DNA of 59,389 nt, from positions 1 to 59,389 of the forward strand of contig JBLNBN010000058.1 of NCBI GenBank assembly GCA_050260015.1, given 5' to 3'. The stretch is from JBLNBN01 sp050260015. GTDB taxonomy: Bacteria; Bacteroidota; Ignavibacteria; Kapaibacteriales; UBA2268. The stretch's first letter is position 1. The number at the start of each line of letters is the position of its first letter. Shown here piece by piece: positions 17,987-27,020 of this stretch. The notes beneath the pieces were generated by a model. That model worked only from the letters and a program-made list of their open reading frames with translations. It was not told the DNA's origin and did no database searches. Both the position numbers and the translations under genes were made by a program.

Positions 17987-18778
17987 ATGAAATTAAAAAT
18001 TCTTACGGCATTACTGGCTGTTGGAATGCTCGCTTCTTGCGGCAAAAAAGCCGGGGAAGCCGACAAATCTTTAGAAAAACCGACAAGCTACGAGGATAAG
18101 GTTTCCTACGCAATCGGTTTGAACACCGGCAAGACGATGCGCCGCGATTCTTTAAAGATCCAGACAAATTACTATTTGCGCGGATTGCAGGACGGTTTGG
18201 ACTCCGCGAATTTCCTTCTGACCGACGCCGAAGTCGAAAAAACGATGACCGAATTCCAATCGAAGATGCAAGCTAAGCAAAACGAGATAATGAACGCCCA
18301 GATCGATAAGCTAAAGAAATTGGGCGAAGAGATGAAGGCTATCGGGCCGAAGTTCCTCGAAGAAAACAAGAAGAAAGCCGGCGTAAAGACTACTCCCAGC
18401 GGCTTGCAGTACGAAGTGCTCGCAGCCGGCTCGGGCGACGCTCCCGGCAAGTCGGACGCCATCCGTATGCACTACAAGGCAAGCTTCCCGAACGGACAAG
18501 TTTTCGACCAGACCTACGACAAGAACCAGCCGATCAATTTGCCGGCTCAGGGATTCTTCCCCGGTTGGGCGGAGGCTGCTAAGTACATGCAAAAGGGCGG
18601 CAAATACCGCTTCGTATTCCCGGCGAACTTAGCCTTCGGCGATAAGGGCGCAGGCCAGATCATCCCCCCGAACGCAACCCTGATCTTCGAAATAGAAGTA
18701 CTGGACATAATGAAGGGCGGAGCAGTTCCCCCGGCAGGCCCCCAGGCAGCGCAACCCGTTCAGCCCACTAGAAGATAA
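17987..18778 (+). CDS. FKBP-type peptidyl-prolyl isomerase lipoprotein (FkpA/Mip-like)
   Basis: This is an envelope lipoprotein of 263 residues. The lipobox LASC places the acylated Cys at ~19. Residues ~30-125 form the helical dimerisation domain of Mip/FkpA proteins (DKVSYAIGLNTGKTM and the long QSKMQAKQNEIMNAQI helix). The FKBP catalytic domain covers ~135-245, with GLQYEVLAAGSGD, VFDQTYD, GFFPGWAEA and FGDKGAGQIIPPNATLIFEI. It speeds proline isomerisation during folding of exported proteins. A Gly/Pro/Gln tail follows. TTGGAGC precedes the ATG, and a terminator makes it monocistronic. Confidence 0.93.
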   Translation: MKLKILTALLAVGMLASCGKKAGEADKSLEKPTSYEDKVSYAIGLNTGKTMRRDSLKIQTNYYLRGLQDGLDSANFLLTDAEVEKTMTEFQSKMQAKQNEIMNAQIDKLKKLGEEMKAIGPKFLEENKKKAGVKTTPSGLQYEVLAAGSGDAPGKSDAIRMHYKASFPNGQVFDQTYDKNQPINLPAQGFFPGWAEAAKYMQKGGKYRFVFPANLAFGDKGAGQIIPPNATLIFEIEVLDIMKGGAVPPAGPQAAQPVQPTRR

Positions 18779-18803
18779 TTCTTCAGATAAATTGAATTAA
18801 CAG

Positions 18804-18834
18804 AGGCGGCTTCGCAAAGAGGCCGCCTTTTTTA
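18804..18834 (+). terminator. Terminator after the FKBP gene
   Basis: AGGCGGC (18804-18810) pairs with GCCGCCT (18822-18828), followed by six more T's. Confidence 0.9.
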
Positions 18835-18941
18835 TTTAGCGCCCGCATTGCTTGAAGCGTTTCTTGGAGCGGCATTAAACTCCCGCGTCTTACGTGTATA
18901 TCGGGAAGCGTTTCATTGCAGTTTTAAGGAGTAGCTATTTG

Positions 18942-19610
18942 ATGAAAACTTTGACCCTTTTTGCCGCGGCGATTTTCTTAACGCTTTCCCTGCAGGAAGC
19001 GAGCGCGGTAAACAAAAACGTAAACCAGGTTCCAAACGGCTCCAAGTTCAGCTGCCAAACCTGCCACGCCTCCTCGGTTCCTGCTCTAAATTCGTTCGGA
19101 CAGGAAATAAAGAACGGGTTCTACGACGCCTCGCGCAACGTAATCTGGAACGCGCAACTTGCCGGGCTCGATTCCGACGCCGACGGGGTGACGAACGGCG
19201 AAGAATTACTCGATCCCAACGGCGTTTGGAAGACGGGCGACCCCAACCCCGGCGAACCCGCCAACGTCTATAATCCAGGCGACGGCTCGAGCTTCCCCAA
19301 TACGGGCGTATACGACGGTTACTTCGCGAAATACGACTATAGCATATCGGCTATTTCGCCCAACCCGGCAGTCTTCGCTGCAAAATTCTACGTAACCATG
19401 CCCCGTACGGGCCTATTCTCGGCTTACGTAGTTTCGCCCAACGGCGGGATAATCAAGAAATTTTCGGAGCGGGCGCTCTTCGAGGGGGTCTACCCGTTCG
19501 AATGGGACCTCCGCGACGAAGCGGGCTCGCCCGTGGCCTCGGGCTCATACTCTATCATATTCAATAACGCGGGCAGGCTAACGGCCCGGCAAATTATCGT
19601 TGCTCGGTAA
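18942..19610 (+). CDS. Secreted CxxCH protein with calcium-loop motif and T9SS-type C-terminal domain
   Basis: This protein has 222 residues. The signal peptide is MKTLTLFAAAIFLTLSLQEA. A single c-type heme motif, C38-Q-T-C41-H42, sits in PNGSKFSCQTCHASSVPALN. LDSDADGVTNGEELLDP (76-92) looks like a thrombospondin type 3/EF-hand calcium loop. Residues ~133-222 begin SISAISPNPAVF and continue as a small beta-sandwich ending GRLTARQIIVAR, in the manner of type A T9SS sorting domains. So it is probably exported by Sec, then by T9SS to the surface or outside. The ATG is chosen because AAGGAG is 10 bases upstream; the longer frame lacks a good signal start. Whether heme is attached is unproven. Confidence 0.68.
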   Translation: MKTLTLFAAAIFLTLSLQEASAVNKNVNQVPNGSKFSCQTCHASSVPALNSFGQEIKNGFYDASRNVIWNAQLAGLDSDADGVTNGEELLDPNGVWKTGDPNPGEPANVYNPGDGSSFPNTGVYDGYFAKYDYSISAISPNPAVFAAKFYVTMPRTGLFSAYVVSPNGGIIKKFSERALFEGVYPFEWDLRDEAGSPVASGSYSIIFNNAGRLTARQIIVAR

Positions 19611-19655
19611 GCGCCCGGGCTTAATGAGTTGCGCCTCCGCCCCGGAGGCATTGAA

Positions 19656-19705
19656 GGAGGGTCAAGGACGTTTCCCTTAGGATCCGTACCTGGCCCTCTT
19701 TCTTA
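19656..19705 (+). terminator. Probable imperfect terminator
   Basis: GAGGGTCAAGG (19657-19667) pairs, with one bulge and a G-U pair, with CCTGGCCCTC (19689-19698). A TTTCTT tail follows. It could separate the CxxCH gene from the converging PAP2 gene. Confidence 0.5.
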
Positions 19706-19737
19706 CGGAAGTTTAAGCGTAATTTCCTTAATTCTAA

Positions 19738-20310
19738 TCACGCCGGAAATCTCAATTTTCTATTTGCGGGATGCTCCCGTCGAAACGTCTTAAGAGCTAA
19801 AACTACGAAGCCGCCGTCCAGAAGGCCGATCAAAGTCCCGCCAAAAATATCTATCGGATAGTGCACGCCGACGTAAACGCGCGAAAGAGCTATTAGCGCA
19901 GCAGCCGAGTAAAACCATTTTGAGCCGCGCCGGTAGTAGTACGTCAGCACGGTAGCCAGCGCGAAGCTGTTCGAGGCGTGGGAGCTCGGGAAGGAAAAGC
20001 CCGGGCCGCAGCCGACCAAACGGCGAATAATCTCCAATTCACGGCATGGCCGCGCCCGCTCGAAGAGATGCTTAAAGAGTCCGCTCGAAAGCTGGTCGTT
20101 CATCCCAACCGCTACTACTATCGCAAGTATTATAAATACGGAGCCCTTGCCTTTGTCGTAAATGATAAATCCAAACATAAACAGGTAGAGCGGCAACAGA
20201 TTCTTCAGGTTTGTGATAAATGGCATTAGCCAATCGAAAACGGGATTCGCCCAGCCCAGGTTTATAGCGTAAAACACTGTTTTATCAAGTTGATACAGGA
20301 AGTCAGGCAT
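19738..20310 (-). CDS. PAP2-family membrane phosphatase
   Basis: This integral membrane protein has 190 residues and about five or six helices. The three phosphatase signature motifs are all present: KHLFERARP (KxxxxxxRP), PSSHASNS (PSGH type) and SRVYVGVHYPIDIFGG (SRxxxxxHxxxD). Family members remove phosphate from lipid pyrophosphates (undecaprenyl pyrophosphate recycling, phosphatidic acid or lipid A) on the periplasmic face. It could be a BacA-independent undecaprenyl pyrophosphatase, but the substrate is inference. The final residues are short and basic. Confidence 0.92.
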   Translation of the reverse strand: MPDFLYQLDKTVFYAINLGWANPVFDWLMPFITNLKNLLPLYLFMFGFIIYDKGKGSVFIILAIVVAVGMNDQLSSGLFKHLFERARPCRELEIIRRLVGCGPGFSFPSSHASNSFALATVLTYYYRRGSKWFYSAAALIALSRVYVGVHYPIDIFGGTLIGLLDGGFVVLALKTFRREHPANRKLRFPA

Positions 20311-20732
20311 AGCTGTTTACAAATTGTGGAAAAATACAAGCGGCGCTGTGGAAAACTTTTTTCGGAGCGCTTTCGCCGGCTTGTTATATATATTTTAATT
20401 TATGAATACGATTGTTGAAAACTCGTCGCCACTATTAATGGAATATTTATTTTAATCGTTGTCCGATAACATAAGTTATTAGGTTTTATTATTATCAATT
20501 TATAACTTTTCAAATGCCCTTCTTCTATCATGTCTCATTTTAATCAAACAAAAGAACCAACTTTCATTATCGCTTCACGCAGCGCAAGTCAATAATCATT
20601 ATATTTGAGGGGGTTCTTTTCAAACAATTCTCTTAAAGTGTAGAACGTTATAACAATGGTAAAACGTCAGTAAATCGTTTGTAAAAAGTATAAGATCAAA
20701 AATAATAAAAAGTTCGATACGGGAGAAAGCTC
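20311..20732. other. 422-base AT-rich intergenic region with two DnaA-box-like 9-mers
   Basis: No gene is seen. TGTGGAAAA occurs at 20325-20333 and 20347-20355, 22 bases apart, each one base from the DnaA box TGTGGATAA. They are followed by an AT-rich stretch (about 20380-20520). An inverted pair, AAAAGAACC (20550-20558) and GGTTCTTTT (20612-20620), lies further on. The part nearest the SIMPL gene must hold its promoter. An origin is possible but unproven. Confidence 0.35.
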
Positions 20733-21470
20733 ATGGAGAGTCAGCGTAATTCAAATTTGCTAGCCTTAGGCATAATTCTTGCTTTTGCGTTTGTCGTTTC
20801 GGCATTCCTTATCTCGGGGGCGGTCCGTACGCTAAAGCGTTCCGACCAAACTGTCTCAGTCACCGGTTACGCCGAGCGTACGATCAAGAGCGATAAAGCT
20901 TCATGGAGCTTTACAATAAGCGCGCGCTCCGGCGACCAAAGCTCGGCTTACGACTTGCTGCAATCTGATAAGGGAAAGGCTATGCAGTACCTGGCGAGCA
21001 AAGGAATTAGTTCCGATCTGATCCAGAGCGGTTCCGTGATCACAATGCCCGTTTTTCGAATTTCCGAGAACGGGAACCCCACGGGAATAATAGACGGGTA
21101 CCAGCTTGACCAGACTTTTACCGTTAATTCGAAAGATATTTATAAGATAAAGGATCTGGCCGTGCAGGCAGCCGAATTGCTTCGGCAGGGCGTGACGATT
21201 AATTCGCAGGCGCCGCAGTACTACTACTCGAAGATAAACGATCTGAAGGTGGACATGCTCGGCGAAGCGGTACGGAACGCCAAGCAGCGCGCGGAGCAAA
21301 TTGCCAGGAACTCGGGCGACGATATCGGTTCGATAATTTCCGCCCGGCAAGGCGTCTTCCAGATAACGCCTGAAAACTCTACGGAGGTCTCCGACTATGG
21401 AATTAACGATATGACTTCGATCGTTAAAGTGATTAAGTCAGTCGTTTCGGTCGATTTCCGAATCGAATAA
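20733..21470 (+). CDS. SIMPL (DUF541/YggE-like) domain protein
   Basis: This protein of 245 residues has an uncleaved N-terminal anchor helix (~10-30, LALGIILAFAFVVSAFLISG). A periplasmic SIMPL domain follows: VSVTGYAERTIKSDKASWSF, then the regularly spaced helix-strand pattern through AVRNAKQRAEQIARNSG, and a terminal strand VVSVDFRIE. YggE relatives are linked to oxidative-stress protection, but the molecular role is unknown. GGGAGA upstream supports the ATG. The gene stands alone between a long AT-rich gap and a terminator. Confidence 0.9.
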   Translation: MESQRNSNLLALGIILAFAFVVSAFLISGAVRTLKRSDQTVSVTGYAERTIKSDKASWSFTISARSGDQSSAYDLLQSDKGKAMQYLASKGISSDLIQSGSVITMPVFRISENGNPTGIIDGYQLDQTFTVNSKDIYKIKDLAVQAAELLRQGVTINSQAPQYYYSKINDLKVDMLGEAVRNAKQRAEQIARNSGDDIGSIISARQGVFQITPENSTEVSDYGINDMTSIVKVIKSVVSVDFRIE

Positions 21471-21471
21471 C

Positions 21472-21510
21472 TACCTTTGGGGCTCTGAACTCCAAAGGTA
21501 ATTTTATCTT
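21472..21510 (+). terminator. Probable terminator after the SIMPL gene
   Basis: A perfect 9-bp stem, TACCTTTGG (21472-21480) with CCAAAGGTA (21492-21500), is followed by ATTTTATCTT. The T-tract is weak but the stem is good. Confidence 0.65.
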
Positions 21511-21545
21511 AAAGGGAAAATAATATAATTATGGTTAGGGAATAA

Positions 21546-24500
21546 ATGAAAATCAACAGGTATCTAACGAAGGAGGGAGTAAGCCCCTACGCGATGTTCA
21601 ACTACTCGATCCGCTCGAGCGTGCTCCGCAACCCGGACGGCTCGGTCGTTTTCGAGATGAACAACGTGGAAGTTCCGGCGCATTGGTCGCAAATGGCGAC
21701 CGATATATTGGCGCAAAAGTACTTCCGCAAGACGGGCGTCCCCCAGACGGATAAGGACGGCAAGCTCGCCCTCGGGCCTGACGGCAGGCCCGCGCTCGGC
21801 GGCGAAAATTCAATTAAACAGGTGGCGCATCGCCTCTCGGCCACATGGCGGCATTGGGGCGAATCGGCGGGCTACTTCGATACGGAAGCGGACGCTCAGG
21901 CGTTTTACGACGAGACGGCCTACATGCTGCTCGCGCAGATGTGCGCCCCGAACTCCCCCCAGTGGTTCAACACCGGGCTCGCCCACGTATACGACATCAA
22001 GGGCAGCAAGCAGGGGCATTACTACGTCGATCCGAAAACCGAACAATTATTGGAATCCGACGACGCCTATACACGGCCCCAGCCCCACGCCTGCTTTATT
22101 CAGTCGGTCGGCGACGACCTGCTAAGCCCGGGCGGCATATTCGATCTCGCGGTTCGCGAAGCACGCATCTTCAAGTACGGCAGCGGCACGGGCACGAATT
22201 TTTCCGCTCTGCGCGGGGAAGGCGAAAAGCTCTCGGGCGGCGGAGTAAGCTCCGGCCTAATGAGCTTCCTGAAGATATTCGACCGGGCGGCCGGCGCTAT
22301 TAAGTCCGGCGGCACGACCCGACGCGCGGCTAAAATGGTTATAGTCGATATCGATCATCCCGACGTAGAGGCCTTCATCGAATGGAAAGCGAAGGAAGAA
22401 GAAAAAGTTGCGGCTCTCGTGGCCGGGTCCAAAGTAAATAAAGTCTTTATGCAGGCCATAGTCGACGAAGCCCTGACCGGCGGCGCCGATAGGCTTACCA
22501 ATCCTAAGCTAAACGCGCTTATCCAGCGCGCGCTCAATCGCGGCCTGCCCCTCAACCACATTCAACGCACGCTTGAGCTCGTCGGCCAGGGATTTACGAA
22601 TCTCGACTTTAGAGCTTTCGATACGCACTACGAGGGAGAAGCGTACTTAACCGTCAGCGGGCAGAATTCCAATAATTCTATACGAGTAACGAACGAATTT
22701 ATGCGCGCCGTCGAGCTCGACGACGAGTGGGAACTCCGCGGAAGAACTTCTTCGGGCACGGTTAAGAAAGTGCGCGCCCGCGCTCTCTGGGAAAAAATTA
22801 ACGTTTGCTCGTGGAAGTCCGCCGATCCCGGCCTGCAATTCGACACCACTATAAACGAATGGCACACCTGCCCAACCTCGGGTAGAATAAATGCCAGCAA
22901 CCCCTGCTCGGAGTACATGTTCCTCGACGATACGGCCTGCAACCTTGCCAGCTTGAACTTAATGAAGTTCTTCAACGAGGAGACCGGGGAGTTCGACGTG
23001 GATCTGTTCCGCCATGCAGTAAGGCTTTGGACGGTAGTTCTTGAGATCTCCGTACTAATGGCGCAATTCCCGGCGCCGACGATCGCGCAACGCAGCTATG
23101 ACTTCCGCACCCTCGGGCTTGGTTTCGCCAATCTTGGCGCGCTGCTTATGGTGAACGGCATTCCGTACGATTCGCCCGAGGCGCTCGCATGGACCGGCTG
23201 CATCTCCGCAATTATGACCGGCGGAGCATACTCAGCCTCCGCGGAAATGGCGAAGCAATTAGGCCCATTTCCCAAATACGAAGAAAACGCCGACGCGATG
23301 CTGCGGGTAATCCGCAACCATCGCCGCGCCGCCTATAACGCGCAAGCGAACGAGTACGAAAACTTAAGCATTAAGCCCATTGGAGTCGATCCGCGCCGTG
23401 CGCCCAAATACTTGATCAATGCGGCGCGCGAAAGCTGGGACCGCGCTCTCGACTTTGGAAGCCAATGGGGCTACCGCAACGCCCAGGTTACTGTTATAGC
23501 TCCAACCGGTACGATCGGCCTCGTTATGGATTGCGATACGACCGGCATAGAACCCGACTTCGCTATTATAAAATACAAAAAACTCGCAGGCGGCGGCTAT
23601 TTCAAAATAGTCAATCAATCCGTGCGAAAAGCTCTCGGGCGCCTGGGCTACGGCGAACGCCAGATCGAGGAGATCGAGAAGTACTCCCGCGGCGCAGGAA
23701 CGCTTGCAGGCTGCCCCGCTATAAATAAGAAATCTTTAAAGGAAAAGGGGTTCACCGACGATAAAATATCGACGATAGAATCCAGCCTTGAAAGCGTTTT
23801 CGATATCCGTTTCGCTTTTAATAAATGGACTCTTGGCGAGGATTTCCTAAAGAAGATCGGATTCGACGAAGCGAAGTATAACGCCAAAGATTTTGACTTG
23901 CTCAAGGAATTGGGCTTTTCGGAAGATCAAATCGACGCGGCGAACGATTACGTTTGCGGCACAATGACGATTGAAGGCGCGCCCCATCTGAAACTTGAGC
24001 ATTATCCAGTCTTCGACACCGCAAATAAATGCGGCGCAAAAGGAACACGCTTTATTCGCCACATGGCGCATGTAAATATAATGGCTGCCGCGCAGCCCTT
24101 CATAACGGGAGCAATTTCCAAGACCGTTAATATGACGGCCGCAGCCTCAGTAAGCGAAATTGCCGAGGTCCACACAAAATCCTGGAAAATGGGCTTAAAA
24201 GCTATCGCTATTTACCGCGACGGATCAAAGCTATCGCAGCCATTAAGCTCTTCGAACTACCGCGACCTGAACGAGGTAGTAACGCTCGGCGACGAAAATA
24301 CTCTTGACGAGACTAAAGGGCCGAAGGAAGTGCAGGAAATTATTTCCGACAGGATTCACCAGAAGCTAATCCGCCATAAGTTGCCTCCTAAGCGCGACGG
24401 GCATATCCGCGAAGGCTACGTCGGCGGGCACAAAGTGTTCCTTCGCACGGGCGAATACGCGGACGGGTCGCTTGGCGAGATATTCATTGATATGTACAAG

Positions 24501-25097
24501 GAAGGCGCTTCCTTCAAGGGCCTGCTGAACAGCTTCGCTATTTTAGCCTCCAAAGCTCTGCAATACGGCATCCCTTTGGAAGAGCTCGTGGATTCCTTCA
24601 CCTTCACCCGTTTCGAGCCTGCAGGGCCCGTTATGGGGCATGAGGCGATAAAGAACGCAACTTCAATACTCGACTATGTCTTCCGTTCCCTCGGCTACGA
24701 TTACCTGCACAGGACGGATTTCGTCCACGTAAAGGCCGTAGACGAATCGCTTAACGATCAGCAGGAGGACTCCCCGCAAGCGGACGCATCGCCGGAACTC
24801 AACAGGGAGGCTGCCGGCGACCTTGCCCCCGCCCAAAAAGCGCCGGTAGCCGAAGCCGCACCCGCGTCGGAGGAATTGCCTACTACGCCGATTGCAAAAA
24901 CAAGGCAAAAAGGCGCTACCGCTAACGGGAAGGCTTCCGCTAAGAAGACAATCGCCGTTGCTGAGAGCTACTTCGAGGATGCGCAGAAATTTGGTTACAC
25001 CGGAGAGCAGTGCGCCAACTGCGGCTCAATGCGCGTCAAGCGCAACGGCAGCTGCACGGTCTGCGAGGACTGCGGCTCCACGACCGGCTGCAGCTAA
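21546..25097 (+). CDS. nrdJ: Class II (adenosylcobalamin-dependent) ribonucleotide reductase
   Basis: This enzyme reduces ribonucleotides to deoxyribonucleotides with coenzyme B12 as radical source, so it works with or without oxygen. The protein has 1183 residues. Seen in order: GTGTNFSALRGEGEKLSGGG; the active-site NPCSEYMFLDDTACNLASLN with its Cys; APTGTIGLVMDCDTTGIEPD, the substrate-phosphate loop; and an inserted helical region at ~690-800. A Pro/Ala/Glu-rich linker (~1075-1145) leads to a C-terminal cysteine cluster (CANCG, CTVCEDCG, GCS). That cluster probably includes the swinging redox cysteines. No B12 riboswitch fits in the 75-base upstream gap. A strong terminator follows. Confidence 0.95.
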   Translation: MKINRYLTKEGVSPYAMFNYSIRSSVLRNPDGSVVFEMNNVEVPAHWSQMATDILAQKYFRKTGVPQTDKDGKLALGPDGRPALGGENSIKQVAHRLSATWRHWGESAGYFDTEADAQAFYDETAYMLLAQMCAPNSPQWFNTGLAHVYDIKGSKQGHYYVDPKTEQLLESDDAYTRPQPHACFIQSVGDDLLSPGGIFDLAVREARIFKYGSGTGTNFSALRGEGEKLSGGGVSSGLMSFLKIFDRAAGAIKSGGTTRRAAKMVIVDIDHPDVEAFIEWKAKEEEKVAALVAGSKVNKVFMQAIVDEALTGGADRLTNPKLNALIQRALNRGLPLNHIQRTLELVGQGFTNLDFRAFDTHYEGEAYLTVSGQNSNNSIRVTNEFMRAVELDDEWELRGRTSSGTVKKVRARALWEKINVCSWKSADPGLQFDTTINEWHTCPTSGRINASNPCSEYMFLDDTACNLASLNLMKFFNEETGEFDVDLFRHAVRLWTVVLEISVLMAQFPAPTIAQRSYDFRTLGLGFANLGALLMVNGIPYDSPEALAWTGCISAIMTGGAYSASAEMAKQLGPFPKYEENADAMLRVIRNHRRAAYNAQANEYENLSIKPIGVDPRRAPKYLINAARESWDRALDFGSQWGYRNAQVTVIAPTGTIGLVMDCDTTGIEPDFAIIKYKKLAGGGYFKIVNQSVRKALGRLGYGERQIEEIEKYSRGAGTLAGCPAINKKSLKEKGFTDDKISTIESSLESVFDIRFAFNKWTLGEDFLKKIGFDEAKYNAKDFDLLKELGFSEDQIDAANDYVCGTMTIEGAPHLKLEHYPVFDTANKCGAKGTRFIRHMAHVNIMAAAQPFITGAISKTVNMTAAASVSEIAEVHTKSWKMGLKAIAIYRDGSKLSQPLSSSNYRDLNEVVTLGDENTLDETKGPKEVQEIISDRIHQKLIRHKLPPKRDGHIREGYVGGHKVFLRTGEYADGSLGEIFIDMYKEGASFKGLLNSFAILASKALQYGIPLEELVDSFTFTRFEPAGPVMGHEAIKNATSILDYVFRSLGYDYLHRTDFVHVKAVDESLNDQQEDSPQADASPELNREAAGDLAPAQKAPVAEAAPASEELPTTPIAKTRQKGATANGKASAKKTIAVAESYFEDAQKFGYTGEQCANCGSMRVKRNGSCTVCEDCGSTTGCS

Positions 25098-25120
25098 ACT
25101 TCATTTCGAGAATAAATATA

Positions 25121-25150
25121 AAAGGCGGCCAAAAGGCCGCCTTTTTAATT
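25121..25150 (+). terminator. Terminator after nrdJ
   Basis: AAAGGCGGCC (25121-25130) pairs perfectly with GGCCGCCTTT (25135-25144) around an AAAA loop, then TTAATT. Confidence 0.93.
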
Positions 25151-25205
25151 TACTTTGTATTTTTCTGATATTAGACTAGCTTGGTCATATTCTGAACCCG
25201 TAAAC

Positions 25206-25240
25206 AAAAAGCCCGCTTCATTTCGGAGCGGGCTTTTATA
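25206..25240 (-). terminator. Terminator ending the ribosomal protein transcript
   Basis: AGCCCGCT (25210-25217) pairs with AGCGGGCT (25227-25234). Read on the minus strand, the stem is followed by TTTTTG, directly after rplQ. T's on the other side also make it usable from the plus strand. Confidence 0.9.
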
Positions 25241-25257
25241 TTTTTCTCAAAAGAAAC

Positions 25258-25965
25258 TTATTTGCTTTCTTCTTCTGTTGTGTCGTCGAACTTCATGCGG
25301 GGCTGTTCGCCTTCGGGAGCCGGGTTTTCTAAGGCCGGGGGCTCTTCGATTGGGGCGTCGATATTTTCGCCTTCGGTTTGCGGTTCTTCAACAGCGGGAA
25401 CGTCGATTACTTCGACTTCCTGTAGAGCTTCTTCCGCCGTAACGGGAGCTTCAGGAGCCATTTCCTGAGCGGCTACCGGGGCCGGGGCGGGTTTAGCTGC
25501 TTTGGGCGCCGCCGGAGCTTTCTTTTTCTTCTTTCGAAGCGAAGAAGCGCCGTCCTGCGGAGCGGACCAATCGACGAGCTCGATAATAGCGGACATACCG
25601 CCGTCGCCGCGACGCAAGCCCAATTTAGTGATGCGCGTGTAGCCGCCGGGACGAGATTCAACTTTAGGAGCTATCGTGTCGAAAAGCTCTTGAAGCACGG
25701 CCTTGCTAGCGATGTGCTTGCCGACAACCCTGCGGCTATGGACGTCGATTTTCTGTCCTTCAGGAAGCATACCTTGCTTTTCGCGAGCTAAAGCTACCTT
25801 TGCTTTAGTTATAAGGCTTTCGGCGTAGGGGCGCAATTCTTTTGCTTTGGCTTCGGTAGTTTTAACTCTTTTGTGTTCGAAAAGAGCCGTTGCCAAGTTC
25901 TTCAGTAGAGCTTTCTTGTGGCTGCTCGTACGGTGTAATTTTCTGCCTCTGACTTGGTGTCTCAT
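25258..25965 (-). CDS. rplQ: Large ribosomal subunit protein bL17 with long acidic C-terminal tail
   Basis: The first ~125 residues are a normal L17 (MRHQVRGRKLHRTSSHKKAL, ITKLGLRRGDGG). It sits near the exit tunnel on the 50S subunit. After a KKKKK stretch, about 105 residues follow that are rich in Pro, Ala and Glu and probably disordered (total 235; typical L17 is ~115-130). Its place as the last gene after rpoA is canonical. The tail keeps the frame and codon character of the gene, so it does not look like a read-through error. Confidence 0.96.
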   Translation of the reverse strand: MRHQVRGRKLHRTSSHKKALLKNLATALFEHKRVKTTEAKAKELRPYAESLITKAKVALAREKQGMLPEGQKIDVHSRRVVGKHIASKAVLQELFDTIAPKVESRPGGYTRITKLGLRRGDGGMSAIIELVDWSAPQDGASSLRKKKKKAPAAPKAAKPAPAPVAAQEMAPEAPVTAEEALQEVEVIDVPAVEEPQTEGENIDAPIEEPPALENPAPEGEQPRMKFDDTTEEESK

Positions 25966-25994
25966 TTTTTATCTCAATTCCTTTATAATCTTCA

Positions 25995-27020
25995 TTAATC
26001 TTGTTCAGCCGGGGCGGGCTTATCGTCCTTTAAGTATTGATCTACGTTCATGCCGAAATCCAGACCGTAATTCTTAACAACTTCTAAGAGTTCGGTTAAA
26101 GATTTCTTACCAAAGTTGCGGAATTTCAGCAATTCGGGCTCTTGCAATTGAACGAGTTCGCTGAGCGTCTTGATGCTGGCGGCCTTCAGGCAATTGTGCG
26201 CGCGCACGCTTAGCTCTAATTCTTCGACCGGCGTCAAAAGTAATTTTTTAATTTTGTTCTTTTCGGAAGTTTTAACTTCTTCCTCAACCGGTTCTGGCGG
26301 CAGAACTTCTTCTTCTTCTTCCTCGACTTCTTCGAAGCCGATAAAGAATTTAATGTGTTCTTTAAGTATCTTAGCCGCGTTGTGTACGGCTTCTTGGGCC
26401 GTTAGCGTGCCGTCTGTGCGGACGTCTAAGATTAGCTTTTCGTAGTCGATCTTTTGGCCGACGCGATAAGGCTCGATGTTGTAAATAACGTTTTTAATTG
26501 GAGTATAGATCGCGTCGATCGGAAGCATACCGAGAGGGAAGTCCACTAATGAGTGCTCTTCCGCGGGGACGTAGCCCTTGCCGCGGCCGATTCGCAATTC
26601 GACTTCGAAGTCAGCGTCGTCGCCGATCGTGGCGATGTGCTGGTTCGGGTCCATTACCTCAAGCAAAGCGCCTGCGTTCTGGATGTCGCGAGCGGTCCAC
26701 TCGCCGGGACCTTTTAAGTGGAACATAACGCGAGTGAGCTTCTTGTCGTTCGTCTTTAATCTAACTTCTTTCAAATTCAAAATTATTTCGGAAACGTCTT
26801 CAATGACGCCGCGCACGGTTTGGAACTCATGCAACACATCCGTTATCTTAACGCCGATAATTGCGACGCCCGGAATAGAGCTGAGTAGAACTCTTCGGAG
26901 CGAATTGCCGATTGTAGAGCCGTAGCCGTGTTCGAGCGGCTGAAGAATAAATCGTCCGTGATTTTCCGAAGATGATTCCTCGATATGCACCCTCTCGGGC
27001 ATTTGCATTTGAGTATTCAT
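25995..27020 (-). CDS. rpoA: RNA polymerase alpha subunit
   Basis: This protein of 341 residues starts the assembly of core RNA polymerase. The N-terminal dimerisation domain is seen in HGRFILQPLEHGYGSTIGNS and LRRVLLSSIPGVAIIGVKI. An acidic linker containing EEEEEEVLPPEPVEEE follows. The C-terminal helix-hairpin-helix domain, which contacts UP elements and activators, is LELSVRAHNCLKAASIKTLS and LRNFGKKSLTEL-type. The linker is longer and more acidic than usual. In most relatives rpsD lies just upstream, but here rpsK is only 43 bases away. Confidence 0.98.
   Translation of the reverse strand: MNTQMQMPERVHIEESSSENHGRFILQPLEHGYGSTIGNSLRRVLLSSIPGVAIIGVKITDVLHEFQTVRGVIEDVSEIILNLKEVRLKTNDKKLTRVMFHLKGPGEWTARDIQNAGALLEVMDPNQHIATIGDDADFEVELRIGRGKGYVPAEEHSLVDFPLGMLPIDAIYTPIKNVIYNIEPYRVGQKIDYEKLILDVRTDGTLTAQEAVHNAAKILKEHIKFFIGFEEVEEEEEEVLPPEPVEEEVKTSEKNKIKKLLLTPVEELELSVRAHNCLKAASIKTLSELVQLQEPELLKFRNFGKKSLTELLEVVKNYGLDFGMNVDQYLKDDKPAPAEQD

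Noticed and set aside
21471..21545. Cobalamin riboswitch before nrdJ
   Set aside because: The gap is only 75 bases and contains no B12-box-like sequence; only a simple terminator hairpin is visible.
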